Under the pieces are notes generated by a model. The model ran no database searches, was not told where the DNA came from, and worked only from the letters and a program-made list of their open reading frames with translations. Shown here in pieces: positions 6,437-10,660 of a DNA stretch of 10,660 nucleotides. Origin of the DNA: CAJBIL01 sp049295655 (GTDB taxonomy: Bacteria > Pseudomonadota > Gammaproteobacteria > Burkholderiales > Rhodocyclaceae); assembly GCA_049295655.1 (NCBI GenBank), contig JBAQRB010000139.1, positions 1 through 10,660 on the forward strand, read 5' to 3'. The position numbers and the translations under genes are program-made. Position 1 is the first letter of the stretch, and the number at the start of each line of letters is the position of its first letter.

Positions 6437-7066
6437 ATGGCGAAGATATTGATCGTGGATGACCATGCTGTCGTCCGGAGTGGCATCAAGGAATTCCTGG
6501 CGGCGGTCGATGGTCTCGACGTCGTCGCCGAAGCGGCGAGCGGAGCGGATGCGCTGGCCATCGTGCGTGAACAGAAGCTCGACGTCGTATTGCTCGATCT
6601 CTCGCTGCCCGATATCGACGGGCTGGAGTTGCTCAAGCGCATGCGCCACGAGGTGCCGGATCTGCCGGTACTGGTTTTCAGCGTCTACCCCGAAGAGGAT
6701 TACGCCGTTCATGCCTTCGACTACGGCGCGTCCGGCTACCTGAACAAGGCCGGGCCGCCGGCCGAGATACTGCAGGCCATTCAGGCCGTGGCTGGCGGTG
6801 GGCGTTACGTGAGTCCCGAACTGGCCGAGCGATTGCTTTCGGGGTCGGTTTCGGTCGGCAAGCGTTTCCCGCATGACGCCTTGTCGCGCCGGGAAATGGA
6901 AGTCCTGCTGCTGCTGAGCAATGGCATCTCGCTGACCAGGATTGCCGAGCAATTGAAACTCAGCGTCAAAACAGTCGGTACCTATCGCGGACGGATTCTC
7001 GAAAAACTGGACGTGCGATCGAATGCGGAGTTGACCCGTTACGTGCTGCAGCACAAGCTTGGATGA
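6437..7066 (+). CDS. NarL/LuxR-family DNA-binding response regulator
   Basis: A 209-residue two-domain regulator. The receiver (about residues 1-120) has D8/D9, phospho-acceptor D54 (LLDLSLPDIDG), S70-region FSVYPEEDY and K in YLNKAGPP. The C-terminal LuxR-type helix-turn-helix (about 145-200) carries LSRREMEVLLLLSNG, IAEQLKLSVKTVGTY and ILEKLDVRSNAEL, typical of NarL/FixJ output domains. It should bind DNA as a dimer when phosphorylated and control transcription. The ATG at 6437 gives the standard MAKILIVDDH start; an in-frame GTG at 6416 would add seven residues (VSDTRKN), and neither has a clear ribosome site. Its stop is directly followed by an ATG at 7067, so the CheB-CheR gene is likely in the same operon. 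The partner kinase is not encoded in full here; the sensor starting at 10192 is a candidate. Confidence 0.92.
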   Translation: MAKILIVDDHAVVRSGIKEFLAAVDGLDVVAEAASGADALAIVREQKLDVVLLDLSLPDIDGLELLKRMRHEVPDLPVLVFSVYPEEDYAVHAFDYGASGYLNKAGPPAEILQAIQAVAGGGRYVSPELAERLLSGSVSVGKRFPHDALSRREMEVLLLLSNGISLTRIAEQLKLSVKTVGTYRGRILEKLDVRSNAELTRYVLQHKLG

Positions 7067-7189
7067 ATGATTTTTCTGATACAGCCTTGCCATACGCGAT
7101 CTGTAGCCCAACGATCGCTCCCGGTGCCGGAAAGCATGGGGCAGTGTAATATTTCCCCGATCAATATCGGACCTAGCGGAAAGAAGTTT
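7067..7189 (+). other. Leader between regulator and CheB-CheR gene, possibly with internal promoter
   Basis: This stretch is open in frame with the CheB-CheR protein from an ATG at 7067, but it has no ribosome site of its own beyond the preceding stop, and its translation (MIFLIQPCHTRSVAQRSLPV...) does not resemble the family. It holds a TAATAT box at 7147-7152 with only a weak -35 match, and a 5-bp hairpin CCGAT/ATCGG (7157-7161, 7166-7170) just before the ribosome site at 7178. It is read here as an untranslated spacer, though translation from 7067 cannot be excluded. Confidence 0.45.
7178..7183 (+). promoter_or_regulatory. Ribosome binding site deciding the CheB-CheR start
   Basis: GGAAAG lies 6 nt before a GTG at 7190, within an A/G-rich run. 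It is the best Shine-Dalgarno near the 5' end of this gene and favours the GTG start over the ATG codons at 7067 and 7136. Confidence 0.55.
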
Positions 7190-10100
7190 GTGGCAACCAG
7201 AAAGACAGGAAAGAAAGCTCACGGCAAGGCCGCCATCGGCGATGCTGCTTCCCCGGGAACGGCGGTCCAGCCAGCGGCTAATGCGCGGCACATGATTGTC
7301 GGCATTGGCGCCTCGGCAGGAGGACTTGAGTCCTTCGAGAGTTTCTTTTCCAACGTCGCGCCGGATTGCGGCATGGGTTTTGTTCTGGTCCCGCACCTGG
7401 ACCCCGGTCATCCGAGCATCCTCAGCGAAATCCTGCAACGCATCACTTCCCTGCCGGTGGTCGAGGCGCGGGATCAGGCGAGCGTCTTGCCGAATCATGT
7501 TTATGTCATTCCGCCGAATCGCGACATGGCGATCCTGAACGGCCGATTGCAATTGAGCGTTCCCGATCAGCCACGCGGCCAGCGCATGCCGATCGACTTC
7601 TTCCTGCGGTCGCTGGCCGAAGACCGGGCTGACAAGGCAGTCGGAATCATTCTTTCCGGTACCGGAACCGATGGCACGCTCGGTCTGCGCGCCATCCAGG
7701 GGGCCGGCGGGATCTGTCTGGTTCAGGAGCCCGATACGGCGAAGTATGACGGCATGCCGCAGAGCGTTATAGAGTCCGGCTACGCAACGCATATCCTGCC
7801 GGTCGAGACGATGCCGAAGCTGCTTCTCGACATCGTCCAGCATCGGGTGTCCATTCCGTCGCCGGCAGCGATCCAGAATCCGCAGGTCTTGAGCGGCTTG
7901 AACCAGATACTGATCCTGCTGCGCAACGGGACGGGCCACGATTTTTCGCAGTACAAGAAGAGCACGATCGGCCGCCGTATCGAGCGCCGCATGTCGCTGC
8001 ACAACATCGACGAGATTGCGACCTATGCCCGCTACCTCAAGGAAAATCCCGCCGAAGTGCACATCCTGTTCAAGGAACTGTTGATCAACGTCACCAGTTT
8101 CTTTCGCGACCCCGAAGCCTTTGTCGTGCTCAAGCAGGAAATCCTGCCCCAGCTGCTGGCCGACAAGCCCGATGACTATGCTTTCCGGGTCTGGGTCGCC
8201 GGCTGCGCCAGCGGTGAAGAGGCCTATTCGATCGCCATCGTGCTGCGCGAATTGATGGACGAAGGCAGGCAGGGCCTGAAAGTGCAGATCTACGCAACCG
8301 ATCTGGATGAGGATGCCATCGCCGTGGCGCGCACCGGGCGCTATTTGCCGAATATCGCGCAGGACATCCTGCCCGAGCGGCTGCACCGATTTTTCCTGAA
8401 AGAAGACGACGGCTGCTACCGGGTGAAGAAGGAAATCCGCGAAATGGTGATTTTTGCGGTGCAGAGCGTGATCAAGGACCCGCCCTTCACCCGCCTCGAT
8501 CTGCTCAGTTGCCGCAACCTGATGATCTATCTGGAGCCGGCGCAGCAGGATCGGCTGATCCTCAGTTTCCATTACGCCATCAAGCCGAACGGGGTTCTTT
8601 TCCTTTCCGCCTCGGAGAACGTCGTCCAGCATTCGGAACTGTTCCCTCCGATCAACCGCAAATGGAAGTTTTTCCGTGCCTTGCATACCCTCAGCTCGAC
8701 GCGTGCCATGCTGGCCGGCGACCTGGTGGCCTGGCAGGCAGGCAAGGACAGCAAAGCCCCCGAAGCGTCCGTCGTGGCCAAACCCAAGTCGATCAACTTC
8801 GTCGAACTGACCCTGCGCCTGCTGGTCCAGTCCTATGTGCCGCCCTCGGTGCTGACCGATCTGCAGGGCAACATCCTCTACGTGCATGGCGATACGGGCC
8901 GCTATCTGCGGCCGGCGCCGGGGCAGGCGACGCTCAATATCGTCGACATGGCGCGCGAAGGCCTGCAGCCGGTGCTGCGCAGCGCGATCCTGACGGCCGT
9001 TGCCAATGCCGCGCCCAGCACGGCCAGCATGGTGTCGGTAAAAACCAACGGCGGTTTTTCACCGGTCAGCTTTACCCTGCGCAACGTGTCGGTACCGCAC
9101 TCCAGCCAGCGCCTGCTGTTGATGACCTTTCAGGACGTTGCCGAGCCGCTCGGGGCAAAGCGGAACAAGCGCAGCGTCGCACAGGATGAGGATTCGCCTG
9201 AAGCACGACGCACTGCCGAACTGGAGCGCGAACTCGCCTATAGCCGGCAGAGTCTGCAGGCGACGATCGAGGAACAGCAGTCGACCAATGAGGAACTCAA
9301 ATCGACCAACGAGGAGATGCAGTCGACCAACGAGGAACTCCAGTCCACCAATGAGGAACTGGAAACCTCGCGCGAGGAATTGCAGTCGCTCAATGAGGAA
9401 CTCGTCACGGTCAATGCCGAACTGCAGGCCAAGATCGAGCAACTGAGCGGCATGCAGAGCGACATGAAAAACCTGCTCGACAACGTCAATATCGCGACCA
9501 TTTTCCTCGACCAGCAGTTGAAAATCCGGCGTTTCACGCGCGACGCGCTGCATATTTATCGCCTGCAGGCTTCCGATGTCGGTCGTCCGCTGAACGACAT
9601 CAATTCCTGGCTGACCGGCGATGGCCTGTGTGCCAGAGCGCAAGGCGTGCTCGATACGCTGCTGCCCTATGAGAATGAATTGCAGGGCACCGACGGCCAG
9701 TCCTGGCTGGTGCGCATCAAGCCCTACCGCACGCTGGATAACGTGATCGATGGCGTGGTGATGACCTTCACCGACATCAGCCAGCGGATTGCCGCCGAAG
9801 CCGCGGTGCAGCTTGCCGGGCGGTTTGCCGAAAGCATTGTCGATACGGTGCGCGAGCCCTTGCTCGTGCTCGATGGCGACCTGAACGTCGTTTTTGCCAG
9901 CCGTGCATTTTTCCGCGATTTCATGGTGAGCGCCGAAGAAACGCTCGGTCGCCGGCTCTACGATCTTGGCAACAGCCAGTGGGACATTCCGGCGCTGCAT
10001 ACGTTGCTTGACGACATCCTGCTGCGCGATCAGGCCTTCGATGGCTATTTCGTCGACCACGATTTTCCGCGTATCGGCCGGCGCCGGGTGCTGCTCAATG

Positions 10101-10195
10101 CGCGCCGCATTCAGGGCGCGGCAGGCGAGCCAAGGCAGATATTGCTGGCCGTGGAGTTCGCGGCAAACGGCACGGCGAGCGCGGAGGCGGCATGA
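7190..10195 (+). CDS. CheB-CheR-PAS multidomain signalling protein without kinase domain
   Basis: A 1001-residue protein from the GTG at 7190 (1042 if started at ATG 7067). Residues 35-215 are a CheB methylesterase domain with triad S42 (GIGASAGG), H69 (VPHLDPGH) and D161 (GTGTDG). Residues about 245-485 are a CheR methyltransferase: SFFRDPEAF, the SAM-binding WVAGCASGEEAYS (335-347) and CRNLMIYL (441-448). A PAS-like domain (about 533-650), a coiled coil (about 665-760) with six QSTNEEL-type heptads, and two PAS domains (about 758-866 and 880-985) follow. The protein then stops, with no HisKA/HATPase, receiver or GGDEF. There is no N-terminal receiver on CheB. Known: such fusions carry opposing glutamate methylation and demethylation domains fused to sensory modules, outside classical chemotaxis operons. 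The next sensor overlaps by ATGA at 10192, suggesting a coupled, split pathway with the upstream regulator. Confidence 0.93.
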   Translation: MATRKTGKKAHGKAAIGDAASPGTAVQPAANARHMIVGIGASAGGLESFESFFSNVAPDCGMGFVLVPHLDPGHPSILSEILQRITSLPVVEARDQASVLPNHVYVIPPNRDMAILNGRLQLSVPDQPRGQRMPIDFFLRSLAEDRADKAVGIILSGTGTDGTLGLRAIQGAGGICLVQEPDTAKYDGMPQSVIESGYATHILPVETMPKLLLDIVQHRVSIPSPAAIQNPQVLSGLNQILILLRNGTGHDFSQYKKSTIGRRIERRMSLHNIDEIATYARYLKENPAEVHILFKELLINVTSFFRDPEAFVVLKQEILPQLLADKPDDYAFRVWVAGCASGEEAYSIAIVLRELMDEGRQGLKVQIYATDLDEDAIAVARTGRYLPNIAQDILPERLHRFFLKEDDGCYRVKKEIREMVIFAVQSVIKDPPFTRLDLLSCRNLMIYLEPAQQDRLILSFHYAIKPNGVLFLSASENVVQHSELFPPINRKWKFFRALHTLSSTRAMLAGDLVAWQAGKDSKAPEASVVAKPKSINFVELTLRLLVQSYVPPSVLTDLQGNILYVHGDTGRYLRPAPGQATLNIVDMAREGLQPVLRSAILTAVANAAPSTASMVSVKTNGGFSPVSFTLRNVSVPHSSQRLLLMTFQDVAEPLGAKRNKRSVAQDEDSPEARRTAELERELAYSRQSLQATIEEQQSTNEELKSTNEEMQSTNEELQSTNEELETSREELQSLNEELVTVNAELQAKIEQLSGMQSDMKNLLDNVNIATIFLDQQLKIRRFTRDALHIYRLQASDVGRPLNDINSWLTGDGLCARAQGVLDTLLPYENELQGTDGQSWLVRIKPYRTLDNVIDGVVMTFTDISQRIAAEAAVQLAGRFAESIVDTVREPLLVLDGDLNVVFASRAFFRDFMVSAEETLGRRLYDLGNSQWDIPALHTLLDDILLRDQAFDGYFVDHDFPRIGRRRVLLNARRIQGAAGEPRQILLAVEFAANGTASAEAA
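9278..9403 (+). repeat. Six 21-nt in-frame repeats encoding a heptad coiled coil
   Basis: Six consecutive 21-nt units (9278, 9299, 9320, 9341, 9362, 9383) encode QSTNEEL, KSTNEEM, QSTNEEL, QSTNEEL, ETSREEL and QSLNEEL. Units 1, 3 and 4 are nearly identical in DNA; units 5 and 6 have diverged. Leu or Met at every seventh place fits a parallel coiled coil transmitting signals between PAS domains. This heptad run is typical of CheB-CheR-PAS proteins, but its DNA-level identity makes unit gain or loss possible. Confidence 0.9.
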
Positions 10196-10660
10196 GCAAG
10201 AAGCGGCATGCGCAAACACACTCCGGCGAAGGGCAGTTGCGGACCGACGCCGAGGCGAGGCTGGCCGGGAAGGCCTCAAACGACGCTCTTCTGCACGAAC
10301 TGCAGGTGCATCAGGTTGAACTCGACATGCAGAACGAGTCCTTGCGCCAGGCGCAGGTCGATCTGGCGAAATCCCGCGACCGTTACCTCGATCTTTACGA
10401 TTTTTCGCCGGTCGGCTATCTGACGCTGACTTCGATGGGTCTGATCAACGAAGCCAATCTGACGCTGGCCGGCTGGCTCGGCAGGGTGCGCTCGGGATTG
10501 ATCGGTAAGCCGCTTTCCCTGCTGATCGCGCCCGATTACAAGGAGCGCTGGTACCTCCTGCTGCGCAATATCCGGCAGCACGACCGGGTGGAAGTCGCCG
10601 AGATGTGTTTCCTGCGCGACGACGGACAGCGTTTTTTTGCCCGGCTCGACTGTCTGTGTC
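10192..10660 (+). CDS. PAS-domain sensor protein, N-terminal part, cut by right edge
   Basis: The ATG at 10192 overlaps the CheB-CheR-PAS stop (ATGA), with GGAGG at 10183-10187. The frame stays open to the window end, giving 156 residues. After a basic lead (MSKKRHAQTHSGEGQL) comes a helix with LLHELQVHQVELDMQNESLRQ, then a PAS domain from about residue 65 (YLDLYDFSPVGYLTLTSMG, EANLTLAGWLG, IAPDYKERWY, FLRDDGQRFFARLDC). This helix-PAS start is typical of cytoplasmic PAS sensors ending in a histidine kinase, GGDEF or GGDEF-EAL output; the output lies outside the window. No membrane segment is seen. Tight coupling to the CheB-CheR protein and the NarL-type regulator makes it a candidate partner kinase. 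Confidence 0.88.
   Translation, partial: MSKKRHAQTHSGEGQLRTDAEARLAGKASNDALLHELQVHQVELDMQNESLRQAQVDLAKSRDRYLDLYDFSPVGYLTLTSMGLINEANLTLAGWLGRVRSGLIGKPLSLLIAPDYKERWYLLLRNIRQHDRVEVAEMCFLRDDGQRFFARLDCLC

Noticed and set aside
6410..8887. Very long minus-strand open frame (about 825 codons), opposite the regulator and CheB-CheR genes
   Set aside because: It lies antisense to two genes with complete, recognisable domains; its translation is low-complexity and matches no family known to me. Long antisense frames are common in GC-rich DNA.
9278..9403. Tandem repeats considered as a CRISPR array or minisatellite outside a gene
   Set aside because: No spacers are present; the 21-nt units are contiguous, in frame and encode a typical coiled coil.

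Overview
The window is GC-rich, densely coding DNA with many short or overlapping gene junctions. It looks like chromosomal DNA of a betaproteobacterium, most likely in or near the Rhodocyclales. That placement is an inference from protein flavour (minimal ProQ/FinO protein, CheB-CheR-PAS protein, PAS sensor with an 'ELQVHQVELDMQNE'-type coiled coil) and was not tested by a database search. No tRNA, rRNA, CRISPR array, transposase or phage gene was seen.

Region A (1-5104, + strand) is a four-gene signalling module. It begins with the C-terminal part of a sensor histidine kinase. The flank upstream of its coiled coil resembles the end of the transporter domain in Na+/solute-symporter (SLC5)-histidine kinase fusions such as CrbS/MxtR. 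A receiver-only response regulator follows, then a membrane-anchored PAS plus degenerate-kinase protein fused to a DnaQ-type 3'-5' exonuclease, then a CBS-pair/DUF294 nucleotidyltransferase. The last three genes overlap end to start (ATGA at 1486; 20 nt at 3617), so they are probably one operon. In many proteobacteria homologous genes sit with acetate/carboxylate uptake and acetyl-CoA synthetase genes, so a role in carbon-source sensing is plausible; no acs or transporter gene is visible here. A long, nearly perfect inverted repeat separates the kinase from its regulator and overlaps the kinase stop codon.

Region B (5113-5991, - strand) converges on region A with an 8-nt gap. It encodes a ProQ/FinO-domain RNA-binding protein followed, 24 nt later, by a hotdog-fold thioesterase-like protein, likely co-transcribed.

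Region C (5992-6436) is a 445-nt divergent intergenic region. It holds a 12-bp direct repeat with 22-bp period, a weak promoter candidate and a small stem-loop.

Region D (6437-10660, + strand) is a second signalling unit: a NarL/LuxR-type response regulator, a large CheB-CheR-PAS protein with an in-frame heptad-repeat coiled coil and no kinase domain, and, overlapping it by ATGA, the start of a PAS sensor that leaves the window on the right. The regulator, the CheB-CheR protein and the sensor may form a split signalling pathway.

Nothing here proves an entirely new system. The most unusual items are the pseudokinase-exonuclease fusion inside a two-component operon, the inverted-repeat element between kinase and regulator, and the kinase-less CheB-CheR-PAS protein coupled to a separate PAS sensor.
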